A program made the position numbers and the translations under genes. The notes below the pieces were generated by a model. That model had not been told where the DNA came from. It worked only from the letters and a program-made list of their open reading frames with translations, and ran no database searches. This document shows, piece after piece, positions 24,506-34,423 of a stretch of DNA of 64,000 nucleotides (position 1 is the stretch's first letter; the number at the start of each line of letters is the position of its first letter). This DNA is from Fenollaria massiliensis. GTDB taxonomy: Bacteria > Bacillota > Clostridia > Tissierellales > Peptoniphilaceae. The DNA lies in NCBI RefSeq assembly GCF_000312505.2, contig NZ_HG326225.1:76249-140248 (forward strand), written 5' to 3'.

Positions 24506-26563
24506 ATGCTTAAAAAGATAAATGTTATTGCTGCGATGCTCGCTATGTTTATGCTTTTGTGCGCATTGCCAGTAAATTCATTAGCTCAAGAAAAAAATCT
24601 AAACAAGGTGGACGACAAGACGATGGAGAAATTAGTTTTAAAAGCAAAAGAAATATTTAATATCAAAGATGTCTATGATAATTTTGAGGTAAATAGCTCA
24701 AGTGACAACGATTACGGCACTATATACAATTTATCATGGTCGAAGAAGGATGGCTCAAGTGATCTTAATGTAAGCATATCAAAGGACATGCACATCACTA
24801 ACTATAATAAATATGAGAACAAAAAATATGAAACGCTTAAACCAAATTACTCGTATGAAGCTTTGAAAAAATATGCCATTGACACGATCAAAAAGATTGA
24901 CCCAGTAAACGCTAAGAGCCTTAAGCTAAATGAAAGCTCTTATCAAAACTATATAGACGATAACGCATATATTTTTAACTTTGATAGATATGTAGGCGAT
25001 AGACGCGTTATAGGTGACGGCGCATCCATCACCATTAATTACGTTGACAAGAGCGTACAAAGGTACTCCTTAAACTATAATCATGGCTTTGATTTTTCAA
25101 AAACAACTGAATTTGATGCTCTTAAGAGTAATTTAACTATGGATGAGGCTATAAATATATTTAAAAAAAATAAATATATAAAGCCTATGATTAAATTTGT
25201 AATTGACGAAAAGAAGGATCCAAGAATTACTTTTAAAACTATATATAGCAACGAGCTAAATGCAAATTACTTTGTTAATTCGACTAATAAAAAATATGAG
25301 CGCTACGACTACCCTGTCTTTTTAAATAATTTCATGACTAAGGATGCTGCTGCAGAAGGGGCTATGGACGGCCTTAGCGAGTACGAAGTTAAAGGCATAG
25401 ATAAGATTAAGGGCATAAAGACTAAGGACGAAGCTGTTAAAAAGGCAAAAACTTTTGTGAAAGACGCTAGCAAAGCAAAAGTGACTTTATCTAATTTAAA
25501 TCAAGACTATATCTCTAAGGACTACGTTTATAACATCAATATGGAAAGTGGCAAAGATGAGAAAAAGACTTACTATAACATCTCTTTCGATGCGAAGGAT
25601 TTAACTCTTTTAAGATTTTCTGTATATAATAATTTTGATAGTGGTGATAATAACAAAAAAGATTTAAGCTCTGATGAATTAAAGAAAATTGCATTGGATT
25701 ATATCAAGAAAAATGCATCTGACATCGATGAAAAGAATTTAGAATTGATGGCAACTGAAAATAATACCGTTTACTTTGTAAGAGTGATGGACGGCTACTA
25801 CATTCCAGAAAACTCTATAAGCATAGGCGTTTCTAAGGATACGAAAGAAATAAATGAGTACTCAAGAGCTTGGTATAGAAAGCCGATAAAATACGAAAAA
25901 GCTAAAAAATCTATTGATGAAGCTTATGATGTAATTAAAAAAGAAATTAATTATGAAGAAGCTTATCAATATATAAGGGATAAATCTGATCCTGCTAAGT
26001 CAAGTGTAGTTTTAACTTATATGCCAAAGAATACTAAGATTGAGATTGATGCAATAAGTGGTAAGCTTGCAAAATCAAATGAAGAATTAAAAAATTACTC
26101 TGACATTGACAAATCAAAATATAAAGACAAGGCAATTCTTCTTAAACAAATGGGCTACGCTTATATCGAAGATGAGATAATGCCTGAGAAAAACTTGAAG
26201 CAAAAAGACTTTATAACTTTTGTTTATATATTTGGCTCAAGAGATAGTGACGAAATCATTGACAATGCTTACCAAAGGGCTCTAAGGGAAGGCGTAATTA
26301 AAGCAAATGAAGTAAGCAGAGAAAAAGAAATCACAAATATGGATTTAGCAAAATTTATGATAAGGCTAAAAGGTATGGAAGAGCTTGTTGGCAAAGATAT
26401 ATTCAAAAATATTAACACAAAGGTAAAGCTTACAAAGGAAGAAAATGCTTATCTAAGCCTAGCGAATGCTTTAGGATATATTAGTGGCAAGACAATTGAT
26501 AAGAACGCAAAAGTTAATAGAGATGAGTTTATAAATATAGTTTATAATTACGTTTTTAAATAA
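24506..26563 (+). CDS. Secreted YcdB/YcdC-repeat protein with S-layer homology end
   Basis: 685 aa. Signal peptide of about 27 residues (MLAMFMLLCALPVNSLA). Several PepSY/YcdB-like repeats follow, seen as recurring DEA...K / AKSLKLNESSYQNYID-type units across residues 35-510. The last about 150 residues look like SLH domains (KQMGYAYIEDEIMPEK, NMDLAKFMIRLKGMEE), which would tether it to the cell wall. Good AAAGGAG site. Function of YcdB/YcdC proteins is unknown; a protease-propeptide-like role is possible. Confidence 0.8.
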   Translation: MLKKINVIAAMLAMFMLLCALPVNSLAQEKNLNKVDDKTMEKLVLKAKEIFNIKDVYDNFEVNSSSDNDYGTIYNLSWSKKDGSSDLNVSISKDMHITNYNKYENKKYETLKPNYSYEALKKYAIDTIKKIDPVNAKSLKLNESSYQNYIDDNAYIFNFDRYVGDRRVIGDGASITINYVDKSVQRYSLNYNHGFDFSKTTEFDALKSNLTMDEAINIFKKNKYIKPMIKFVIDEKKDPRITFKTIYSNELNANYFVNSTNKKYERYDYPVFLNNFMTKDAAAEGAMDGLSEYEVKGIDKIKGIKTKDEAVKKAKTFVKDASKAKVTLSNLNQDYISKDYVYNINMESGKDEKKTYYNISFDAKDLTLLRFSVYNNFDSGDNNKKDLSSDELKKIALDYIKKNASDIDEKNLELMATENNTVYFVRVMDGYYIPENSISIGVSKDTKEINEYSRAWYRKPIKYEKAKKSIDEAYDVIKKEINYEEAYQYIRDKSDPAKSSVVLTYMPKNTKIEIDAISGKLAKSNEELKNYSDIDKSKYKDKAILLKQMGYAYIEDEIMPEKNLKQKDFITFVYIFGSRDSDEIIDNAYQRALREGVIKANEVSREKEITNMDLAKFMIRLKGMEELVGKDIFKNINTKVKLTKEENAYLSLANALGYISGKTIDKNAKVNRDEFINIVYNYVFK

Positions 26564-26577
26564 AAGTGCAAAAAGAA

Positions 26578-26609
26578 AATGCTTACAGCAATCGCTGTAA
26601 GCATTTTTT
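26578..26609. terminator. Strong bidirectional terminator
   Basis: AATGCTTACAGC-aatc-GCTGTAAGCATT, a perfect 12-bp stem with T runs on both sides, between the convergent SLH and M42 peptidase genes. Confidence 0.92.
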
Positions 26610-26624
26610 ATATATAAGCTATTA

Positions 26625-27671
26625 TTAGTCTTCTAATAAATAAGCTAGTGCTAGTCTAAATGTTGCATCAACTGCTTCTTTGTGTGTTCTTTCAAAGCTA
26701 TGTGATGCGTCAACACCTGGTCCAATAAGTGCGGCTCTTACGTTCCAGCCTGCTCTTAAAACTGCTGATGCGTCTGATCCGTAGTATGGATATATGTCTA
26801 TTGCGTATGGAATATCATTCTTTCTAGCTAATTTTATAAGTTTTTCGCTCATCATCTTATCATAAGGTCCTGAAGAATCTTTTACACAAACAGTGCACTT
26901 GAATTCTGATGATGTTTGTCCTGTGCCTGGCGCTGCCATGTCTACAGCTATAAACTCAACTGTTTTTTCAGGTAGACCAGCGCTTGATCCGTGGCCAAGC
27001 TCTTCATAGTTTGAGATAAAGAAGTTTGTTGTGTGTTTTAGCTTAATATTATTTTCTTTTAAATATTTTACAAGTCCTACAAGAACTGCAACGCAAGCCT
27101 TGTCATCAAGGTGTCTTGACTTAATAAAGCCTGATGGTGTAACCCATGTGCCTGGATATAGATAAACGTAGTCACCAACATTGATACCAAGCTTTTCAAC
27201 ATCTTCTCTTGATGAAACTTTTTCATCAATTCTAATTTCCATTGAGTCTTCGTCTCTCTTTGTTTCGTCAGCTTTTGCGCCATAAACATGAGTTGAAGAA
27301 ACATTAGTAAGTATAGTGCCTGTGTATTCGCCATCATCAATAGTTGAGATAACACATTCACAGCCTTCAATTACATTCCATGGATATCCGCCTAATTTAG
27401 TAAGTTTAAGTCTACCATTTCCTGTTATGTCTTTAACCATGCAACCAAGCGTATCAACGTGAGCTGATAAAGTCACTTGTTCTTCGTCGTCTTCGCCTTC
27501 AACTGTTACATAGAAGCCGTTCTTCGCATTTTTATGAGCCTTTAAGCCGTATTTAGCAAGTTCTTCTTCAACTAAGTTAAGTGCCTTGATAGTATCTCCT
27601 GTTGGTGATGGTGTTTTTAATAGCTTTACCATAAATTCAACCATGTAGTCTAAATCGTATTTTACGTCCAT
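26625..27671 (-). CDS. M42-family metallo-aminopeptidase
   Basis: 348 aa cytosolic aminopeptidase (glutamyl aminopeptidase/TET type), usually a dodecamer with two metals. Metal ligands visible: His in LSAHVDTLG, Asp in SRHLDDKACV, the catalytic EE in NYEELGHGSS, Asp in VDMAAPG, and His in DASHSFERTH. Last gene of the aro run, two bases after aroQ; no evident link with aromatic synthesis apart from shared transcription. Confidence 0.93.
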   Translation of the reverse strand: MDVKYDLDYMVEFMVKLLKTPSPTGDTIKALNLVEEELAKYGLKAHKNAKNGFYVTVEGEDDEEQVTLSAHVDTLGCMVKDITGNGRLKLTKLGGYPWNVIEGCECVISTIDDGEYTGTILTNVSSTHVYGAKADETKRDEDSMEIRIDEKVSSREDVEKLGINVGDYVYLYPGTWVTPSGFIKSRHLDDKACVAVLVGLVKYLKENNIKLKHTTNFFISNYEELGHGSSAGLPEKTVEFIAVDMAAPGTGQTSSEFKCTVCVKDSSGPYDKMMSEKLIKLARKNDIPYAIDIYPYYGSDASAVLRAGWNVRAALIGPGVDASHSFERTHKEAVDATFRLALAYLLED

Positions 27672-27673
27672 TA

Positions 27674-28108
27674 TTATTCCTCCCTTAATAAATAATCTAT
27701 TGCTAATTTGTATGAATCAAAGCCAAAGCCTGAGATAACTCCATCACAAGCTGCTGCTGTGACAGAATTTTTTCTAAACTCATCGCGTGCCAATATATTT
27801 GTTAAGTGCACTTCGACTTTTTTTATCTTTATAGCCTTTAGCGCATCATATATGGCATAGCTGTAATGCGAGTAAGCAGCTGGATTGATGATAACAGCAT
27901 CATATTCTCCATCAATTAGTTCTTGAAGCTTATCAATGATGGCTCCTTCAGAATTTGATTGAAACTCATCTAAATTAGCTCCTTTATCCTTCGCATAAGA
28001 CTTTAATTCATTTACTAAATCATTATAAGATAAATTGCCATAAATTTCAAGCTCTCTCTTGCCAAGTATATTAATATTCGGTCCGTTGATTACAATTATT
28101 TTTTTCAT
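27674..28108 (-). CDS. aroQ: 3-dehydroquinate dehydratase, type II
   Basis: Third step of the shikimate pathway. 144 aa with INGPNINILGKRE, catalytic Tyr in IYGNLSYND, FQSNSEG, INPAAYSHYSYA with the catalytic His region, and VEVHLTNILARDEFR. Overlaps aroK by four bases. Confidence 0.97.
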   Translation of the reverse strand: MKKIIVINGPNINILGKRELEIYGNLSYNDLVNELKSYAKDKGANLDEFQSNSEGAIIDKLQELIDGEYDAVIINPAAYSHYSYAIYDALKAIKIKKVEVHLTNILARDEFRKNSVTAAACDGVISGFGFDSYKLAIDYLLREE

Positions 28109-28611
28109 TTAATCACTCCTTGTACTTTTAAACGCCTTTTTATTTCTTTACACATCAAAAAAACTGATTTGTCTGTTTTCATCGTCATGTCACAATACTT
28201 TTCGAATAAAGGCGCTCTTTGATTATAAAGCTTCGTCATCGGATCTCCCTCAGCTCTTAGTAAGGGTCTTCTCGATGTATCAAGATTTGTTTTCAAAAAC
28301 TCAAGCGGCCTTTTTAGATAAATGACATAGCCGCGATTTTTTAAAAAATTCATATTTTCCTCGCGCATAACTGTTCCGCCGCCAGTCGCTATAACTCTTT
28401 TATCGAGCCTAGCTACTCTTTCGCAAGCAAGTGTCTCTCTGTGCCTAAAATCTTCCTCGCCAAATTTTCGAAAAATTTCATTTATGCTCATCCCAGCCTC
28501 TTTTTCTATCAGTCTATCTATGTCAATGGCCTTGTAGCCAATTTTGCGAGCAAGTTCGTAGGCGATGGTCGTCTTTCCACTGTTTGGCATGCCTATGATA
28601 ATTATATTCAT
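28105..28611 (-). CDS. aroK: Shikimate kinase
   Basis: Phosphorylates shikimate at O3. 168 aa from MNIIIIGMPNSGKTT; the ATG overlaps the aroC stop as ATGA, so I reject the longer frame to 28653. P-loop GMPNSGKTT, DID in YKAIDIDRL, RHRET, GGGTVMR and KRPLEFL. Confidence 0.96.
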   Translation of the reverse strand: MNIIIIGMPNSGKTTIAYELARKIGYKAIDIDRLIEKEAGMSINEIFRKFGEEDFRHRETLACERVARLDKRVIATGGGTVMREENMNFLKNRGYVIYLKRPLEFLKTNLDTSRRPLLRAEGDPMTKLYNQRAPLFEKYCDMTMKTDKSVFLMCKEIKRRLKVQGVIK

Positions 28612-29654
28612 GCGCTCACCAGCATATCGTAGATGGCAAGAGCTGCGTAGCACTTCATAATTGGGTAAACGCGTGGAACGACTGAAGCGTCATGCCTGCC
28701 ACTTATCTTTATCTCAGCGTTTTCCATAGTCTTCATGTTTATGGTCTTAAACTCACGAGATATCGAAGCGATTGGCTTAAAAACAAGATTCAAGGCAATG
28801 TCAGTACCATTTGATATGCCGCCAATTATGCCTCCGTTAGTATTTTTAAAAAATTTTACTTTATCGTCTTCTACTCTCATCTCGTCAGCCACTTCGCTGC
28901 CAAGGCTTTGAGCAAAATCATATCCATCTCCAAAGGAGACTGACTTGACAGATGGTATCAAATACATGTATCTTGCTAGCTCCCCATCAAGCGGAGCAAA
29001 TGGCGGCTCGCCAAGGCCTGCCTTGACGCCTTTTATAATTAATTCGGCCTCTGTTCCAACGCTATCGTTTTCATTTTTTATATCGTCTAAATATTTTTCA
29101 ATCTCGTCGTCACTGTACTTATACATGTGATATGTTTTTGATAAAAATTCTTCGCCGCGCGCTTCGTCAATGATTTTACCCACTCTTTTTAAATGCGTTT
29201 CAAAAGTAATTCCTTTCTTTTCTAGCTCTTTTAAAACAATTGCAGCAGCCGCACAAACTGGCGCTGTTAAACGAGCTGAGAATATGCCCGAGCCGCGATA
29301 GTCATTAAAGCCCTTGTACTTAATAAAGGCAGGATAATCAGCCTGCGACGGCCTTGCTAAATCTTTTATTTTTTCATACGAAGAGCTGTCTACGTCAGAA
29401 TTTTTCATAAGTATGGTAAGTGCGGCTCCTGTTGTGAAACCATTAAAAACACCGGATATGATCTCATATTCATCAGCCTCTCTTCGCGCACTCGAAGCAA
29501 TTGATTTTGGTCTTCTCTCTAAAAGGATTTTATCAATGTAGTCTCTATCGACTTCTATGCCGCTAGCTAAGCCATCAAGCGTCGCCATCATAAATTTTCC
29601 ATGCGATTCACCTGAAAGAGTGAGCCTTATTCTATTTCCAATTGTCGATGACAT
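28608..29654 (-). CDS. aroC: Chorismate synthase
   Basis: Last common step, EPSP to chorismate, with reduced FMN. 348 aa. Signature GNRIRLTLSGESHGKFM at the start, RPSQADY, RGSGIFSARLTAP and SGRHDASVVPRVYP near the end. The start overlaps aroA by 23 bases. Confidence 0.97.
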   Translation of the reverse strand: MSSTIGNRIRLTLSGESHGKFMMATLDGLASGIEVDRDYIDKILLERRPKSIASSARREADEYEIISGVFNGFTTGAALTILMKNSDVDSSSYEKIKDLARPSQADYPAFIKYKGFNDYRGSGIFSARLTAPVCAAAAIVLKELEKKGITFETHLKRVGKIIDEARGEEFLSKTYHMYKYSDDEIEKYLDDIKNENDSVGTEAELIIKGVKAGLGEPPFAPLDGELARYMYLIPSVKSVSFGDGYDFAQSLGSEVADEMRVEDDKVKFFKNTNGGIIGGISNGTDIALNLVFKPIASISREFKTINMKTMENAEIKISGRHDASVVPRVYPIMKCYAALAIYDMLVSA

Positions 29655-30867
29655 TGACCTCGCCTCCCAAACTTATATAATCCTCGAAAAATTTCGGATA
29701 TGACTTATTCACGCACTCGTAGCCACTTAAGAATATATCTTGATCAAGCTTTGTCGCAAGCATCGCTATCATCATGGCTATCCTGTGGTCATTATATGCA
29801 TCAAACATATTGGTATACATGATGATGTCCTCAAGCGGATTCACGATTAAGCTGTCATTTGTGAAAATAATTTTCGCTCCAATCTTTTTAAGTTCATTGA
29901 TAATTGCTTGAACCCTGTTTGATTCCTTAAAAATCAATCTATTTATAGAAGTGAATGTAGTTTTATGCTTTCTAAATAGTGCCGCCATAGCAAGTATTGG
30001 CACTATGTCTGGCGAGTCCTTCATATCAAAGCTAAGATTTTGCGTCTGATCATATTTAGATAAGATATCGATCCCCTTTTTATCGCCTTGTATGCTTGAC
30101 TCATCCATGTCCATGATATTTATATCAGAGCCCAAATAATTTGCTGCGTAGTAATTAGCTGCGTTTGAATAATCTCTTTCAATCACATATTCACCAGCTG
30201 ATTTAAATTCTTGTCCGCCTTTTATTTTAAATTCATTTTCACTTGTATCAATTTCAATACCAAAATCTTTAAGACACTTGATACTCATGTCAATGTATGA
30301 GCGTGAAGATATATCACAGTCAAGAATTATGCGTGAATCAAAATTCATGCGCGCAAGCTTAAATAATAGCGCTGAGACGAATTGGCTTGAGATGTCTTCC
30401 GTAATTATATATTCATCTTTGACCAAGTCGCCTTTTATGGTGATGGATTTATTTTTATCATTTCTATGAAATTTTATACCATTGTCATTAAAAATTTTAA
30501 AAATAGTATCATTTGGTCTTTCATAAAGCTTATCGCCCATGTATATCTCGTGTAAATTGCCATCCAAAATATTTAACAGCATAAAGCGAAGTGTTGTACC
30601 AGAGGCTTCGATGCGGATTCTATCTGGACTTTTTTTATTTTCACGCGGCTTGACAAGGACGTCACCATTATCCAAAAGATCAAAATCAGCAAAACTTATT
30701 AGACTAAGCATAGTGTCCTTAATGTCGTCAGATAAGTCAAATCCTTTGATTATGGTATTTTCGCCAGCAAAAGAACTTGCAAAGATATATCTGTGCAAGT
30801 AACTTTTTGAGTGATTTACATAAACTTCACCCTTTAATTTAGAATTTTTTATTCTTAATATGCTCAT
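29632..30867 (-). CDS. aroA: 5-enolpyruvylshikimate-3-phosphate synthase
   Basis: Joins shikimate-3-phosphate and PEP; the glyphosate target. 411 aa, two inside-out alpha/beta domains. NHSKSYLHRYIFA near the start, IEASGTTLRFML, YERPNDTIF, and NDHRIAMMIAM at the end. Somewhat divergent in the PEP loop, ASGTTLR, where many enzymes have NAGTAMR. Confidence 0.95.
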   Translation of the reverse strand: MSILRIKNSKLKGEVYVNHSKSYLHRYIFASSFAGENTIIKGFDLSDDIKDTMLSLISFADFDLLDNGDVLVKPRENKKSPDRIRIEASGTTLRFMLLNILDGNLHEIYMGDKLYERPNDTIFKIFNDNGIKFHRNDKNKSITIKGDLVKDEYIITEDISSQFVSALLFKLARMNFDSRIILDCDISSRSYIDMSIKCLKDFGIEIDTSENEFKIKGGQEFKSAGEYVIERDYSNAANYYAANYLGSDINIMDMDESSIQGDKKGIDILSKYDQTQNLSFDMKDSPDIVPILAMAALFRKHKTTFTSINRLIFKESNRVQAIINELKKIGAKIIFTNDSLIVNPLEDIIMYTNMFDAYNDHRIAMMIAMLATKLDQDIFLSGYECVNKSYPKFFEDYISLGGEVNVIDNWK

Positions 30868-31846
30868 TATAAAGCTCTACTACCTTTCTCTCGTCCATTT
30901 TTTGTATAAGTGCATCTTTATTTTTCAAAAAAACAAAGTTTATTTCGTCACCCATCATCTTTTTATCACTTTTAAGTGATTTTATCTCATAATTTATTTC
31001 TTCGATTGGATAATATTTATGAATTAATTCAAAACTCCTCATATAAGTTTCTTCATCTGTAATATTTAAAATTTTGCCAAGCTCAAGCGCAATCTTCATC
31101 CCAATGGCAACGCTATGGCCATGTGATAGAGCAAATCCGCTTGCTGCTTCAATCACGTGACCAAAGGTGTGGCCAAAATTTAGCGACATGCGAGCACCCT
31201 TCTCATTTTTGTCTTCACAAACAAAATGAACTTTCGCCCAAATGGATTTTTCTAAAATTTCTTCAATATTTGCATCATTTTTGATTAAATCATATAATTC
31301 GCCATCACAGATAAGCGCATGCTTAATTACTTCTGCAAAACCTGATATATACTCATCTTTAGGAAGCGTCTTGAGTGCATCTATGGCTATAAAAACTTTG
31401 TATGGATCATAAAAAGTTCCTAAAATATTTTTCTTATCACAAAAATCAATTCCAGTCTTTGATCCGATGGCTGCGTCTGTCATAGCAAGTAAGCTTGTTG
31501 CAACGTTTACGTGCTTTATGCCTCTATAAAGAATCGACGCTGCAAAGCCGCCTATGTCCGTTACTACGCCGCCGCCAACATTGATTATAAGTGAGTGCCT
31601 ATCAAGTTTATCAGCTGCGTACTCTAAGAGATTTTCTAAAACGCTAAGGCTCTTTGACTCTTCACCTGCATCTATCACATATAGAAAGGCATCATATTTC
31701 TTCACTATCTCATCGATAAAAGCTCTTTGCTCTCTATAAAGATTTCTATCTGTTAATACAAGATGCTTCGTAAATTTTTTATCTAAAATAATTTCATTCG
31801 CCTTGTGAATAATTTTTATTTCATAAGAAAGTTCATCTTTATTCAT
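30839..31846 (-). CDS. aroB: 3-dehydroquinate synthase
   Basis: Converts DAHP to 3-dehydroquinate with NAD and a divalent metal. 335 aa. VIDAGEESKSLSVLENLL, VGGGVVTDIGGFAAS, ATSLLAMTDAAIGSKTGI, NFGHTFGHVIEA metal His region and SHGHSVAIGM are present. Overlaps aroA and aroF. Confidence 0.97.
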   Translation of the reverse strand: MNKDELSYEIKIIHKANEIILDKKFTKHLVLTDRNLYREQRAFIDEIVKKYDAFLYVIDAGEESKSLSVLENLLEYAADKLDRHSLIINVGGGVVTDIGGFAASILYRGIKHVNVATSLLAMTDAAIGSKTGIDFCDKKNILGTFYDPYKVFIAIDALKTLPKDEYISGFAEVIKHALICDGELYDLIKNDANIEEILEKSIWAKVHFVCEDKNEKGARMSLNFGHTFGHVIEAASGFALSHGHSVAIGMKIALELGKILNITDEETYMRSFELIHKYYPIEEINYEIKSLKSDKKMMGDEINFVFLKNKDALIQKMDERKVVELYNEHIKNKKF

Positions 31847-32657
31847 AAGATTTGCCCATCGCCTTAAGTATTTTCTTTAAATCTAATAATAACTCATCAA
31901 ACTCAGCATAATTTATGGCTTGCTCGCCATCTGAAAGTGCCTCTCTTTTCTTGTCGTTTACTTCGACAATGATCCCGTCTGCGCCAACAGCTGCACTCGC
32001 GAGACTTAGCGGCTTAACTAAGTAGTCAATGCCACCTGCATGTGATGGATCGACTATGATTGGTAGATTTGTATATTTCTTAATTATAGGCACACTCGAG
32101 ATATCAAGCGTATTTCTAGTAGCTGTCTCGAAAGTCCTTATACCTCTTTCGCATAAAATAACGTCTTCATTGCCGCCCTTCAAAATATATTCAGCCGCCG
32201 CAATAAATTCTTTTATTTTATTTGCAAAGCCTCTTTTCAATAATACTGGTTTATTTATTTTGCCAAGCTCTGTGAGTAGTGAAAAGTTTTGCATATTTCT
32301 TGCGCCAACTTGAATTATGTCAACTGAGTCCATAAAATAATCAAGCTCACGCAAATCCATCAGCTCAGAAACAAATTTCACGTCATAAGCCTTTTTTATT
32401 TCTTTAAAATATTCAAGTGCTTCGCGTCCTAAGCCTTGGAAGCTATATGGTGATGTTCTCGGCTTGAATGCGCCTGCTCTTATAAATTTTATTCCGCGAG
32501 ATGATAAAAATTTTACCTCATCAAGAAGTGACTCATAAGATTCACACGCGCAAGGACCGGCAATAAGTGTAAAGCCATCACCAATCTTTTCGCTGCCTAT
32601 ATTAATAATTGTTTTTTCTTTATATGTTTTTGATGATTTTTCTTGTTCAAAGTTCAT
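31839..32657 (-). CDS. aroF: DAHP synthase, AroAbeta/KdsA-like type
   Basis: First committed step: PEP plus erythrose-4-phosphate. 272 aa from MNFEQEKSSKTYK; GGAG lies nine bases before and the start overlaps the aroE stop. IAGPCACES, RAGAFKPRTSPYSFQG, LLKRGFANKIKEF, CERGIRTFETATRNTLD and VDPSHAGG are diagnostic. No fused chorismate mutase or ACT domain, so no obvious feedback domain beyond a short N-terminus. Confidence 0.96.
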   Translation of the reverse strand: MNFEQEKSSKTYKEKTIINIGSEKIGDGFTLIAGPCACESYESLLDEVKFLSSRGIKFIRAGAFKPRTSPYSFQGLGREALEYFKEIKKAYDVKFVSELMDLRELDYFMDSVDIIQVGARNMQNFSLLTELGKINKPVLLKRGFANKIKEFIAAAEYILKGGNEDVILCERGIRTFETATRNTLDISSVPIIKKYTNLPIIVDPSHAGGIDYLVKPLSLASAAVGADGIIVEVNDKKREALSDGEQAINYAEFDELLLDLKKILKAMGKSYE

Positions 32658-33429
32658 TTCTATCAGCTCCAGTCCAAATTTTAAAGGATTCTTCTGCTTG
32701 GCCCAGGAACATGCCCCAGCCATTCATAGTGATGAGGCCTGCTTCTTTAGCAAGTTTCAAAAATTTTGTCTCTTCTGGATTATATGTTAAATCATAAGCA
32801 AAGCCAGCTCTGCTCATCTCAAAGTCTTCTTTTGACAATGGACTCTCATCAAGCTTTCCTGCCATGCCAAGTCCAGTCGCGTTAATGATTACATCTTGAT
32901 CCATGCCGTAGCCGTAAGGATATATCTCTATATCGTCTTCAAAATTCTTTAATTTATAATGCGCCTCAACCTCATCGCGCGTATAAACAGTTATTTGAAA
33001 GATGTTTAGCTTAAGAAGAGCATAAATAATGCTGCGAGCCGCTCCACCAGTACCTAAAACAGCGTAAGAATATCTCTCATATTTTGGTATTAGGCTTGTG
33101 ATGTCCTTCATAAAGCCGATGTAATCAGTATTGTGAAGGCTTATCTTGCCATTTGCAAGGCTTGCCGTATTAGCTGCGCCTAAAATTTTAACCGCTTCAC
33201 TCACTTCATCAGCATATTTAAGAATTTCTTCCTTAAGCGGTGTAGTTATGTTAAAACCAAGCACTTCACCAGTCTTTGCTTCATTTACAAAGCTTTCAAG
33301 TCCATCTTTATTTATTTCTTTTTTTTCGTAAGTAAGTTCAAGTCCATCTCTATTAATAAAGTCTTTCATCACTTCAGGTGACTTTGACTGCTCAATCGGA
33401 CTACCTATCACGAATAATTTATTTCTCAT
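32647..33429 (-). CDS. aroE: Shikimate dehydrogenase
   Basis: Reduces 3-dehydroshikimate with NADPH. 260 aa. VIGSPIEQSKSPEVM, GFNITTPLKEEIL (catalytic Lys), LHNTDYIGF, VLGTGGAARSI Rossmann motif and INATGLGM. First aro gene after yvcK, overlapping it by 11 bases. Confidence 0.96.
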   Translation of the reverse strand: MRNKLFVIGSPIEQSKSPEVMKDFINRDGLELTYEKKEINKDGLESFVNEAKTGEVLGFNITTPLKEEILKYADEVSEAVKILGAANTASLANGKISLHNTDYIGFMKDITSLIPKYERYSYAVLGTGGAARSIIYALLKLNIFQITVYTRDEVEAHYKLKNFEDDIEIYPYGYGMDQDVIINATGLGMAGKLDESPLSKEDFEMSRAGFAYDLTYNPEETKFLKLAKEAGLITMNGWGMFLGQAEESFKIWTGADRNEL

Positions 33430-34423
33430 AAGTCTTTACCCTTCTAGTCTTTATATAGTAATCGATGATCATATTCGCAAGCTTTTCGCTGTCGTGTCTA
33501 GCATAGTCGCCATCATCCAAGCAATCGCCATCGATATAATCAATCGCCTCTTCTTTTAAAAATTTCTTGTCTTCATCTGTCAAAAATATTTGCTCTTGAT
33601 ATTTTTCTTGATATTTTTTCTTAAGCTCTTCGCTTAAAACCTTATTATTTATAATAATCGAGTCAAAAATTTTATCTGAGTGTTCAAAAATCGCCTCGAT
33701 GTGATCTTTTACAGACATCTCATCAGTCTCTCCGTGCTGAGTCATTACGTTTTGCACATAAATCTTTTTTGCTGATGAAGAAAGAATCGCTTCTTTAACG
33801 CCTTTCACGAGCAAATTTGGTATAACCGATGTATATAAGCTACCTGGTCCTATAAGTATGATATCCGCCTTGTTAATGGCTGTGATTACGCCATCAAGCG
33901 GCTCAACATCCTTCGGACAAAGCTCAACTCTTTTAATCTTTTTATTGTCTTTTATCGCCTCGGCTGGCAATATGCTCTCGCCAAAGGCCTTGCTCTTGTC
34001 GTCATAAGTCGCCTCGATATTGACATCGTTTACGGTGATGGGCATAACAGTTCCCTTGACTCTTAGTATGCTTGAGGCCATCTTGACAGCTTCTTCAAAG
34101 GAGCCGTATATTTCATTCATGGCAAGCAAAAATAAATTGCCAAAGGATTGGCCCTTTAACTCGCCCTTCTCAAAACGATGTGAAAGAAGTGTATTCATCT
34201 CAGGCTCTATATCAGAAAGTGCTAAAAGACAGTTACGCACATCGCCTGGTGGCAGCATGCCGAAGCTTCTTCTTAAAATGCCGCTTCCGCCACCATCGTC
34301 AGCCATAGTCACAAGCGCAGTTATCTCTGAAGAATAATTTTTTATACCCTTTAGTAGCGTCGATAAGCCTGTTCCTCCGCCTATAGTCACTATCCTAGGG
34401 TTTAGGCTTCTATAACTAAACAT
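33419..34423 (-). CDS. yvcK: YvcK/GlmR-family regulator of carbon flux
   Basis: CofD-like protein that binds UDP-GlcNAc in Bacillus and steers carbon to cell-wall precursors. 334 aa. TIGGGTGLSTLLKG, MADDGGGSGILRR, LPPGDVRNCLLAL and GPGSLYTSVIPNLLV. In most Firmicutes whiA follows it; here aroE does. Confidence 0.95.
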   Translation of the reverse strand: MFSYRSLNPRIVTIGGGTGLSTLLKGIKNYSSEITALVTMADDGGGSGILRRSFGMLPPGDVRNCLLALSDIEPEMNTLLSHRFEKGELKGQSFGNLFLLAMNEIYGSFEEAVKMASSILRVKGTVMPITVNDVNIEATYDDKSKAFGESILPAEAIKDNKKIKRVELCPKDVEPLDGVITAINKADIILIGPGSLYTSVIPNLLVKGVKEAILSSSAKKIYVQNVMTQHGETDEMSVKDHIEAIFEHSDKIFDSIIINNKVLSEELKKKYQEKYQEQIFLTDEDKKFLKEEAIDYIDGDCLDDGDYARHDSEKLANMIIDYYIKTRRVKTYEK

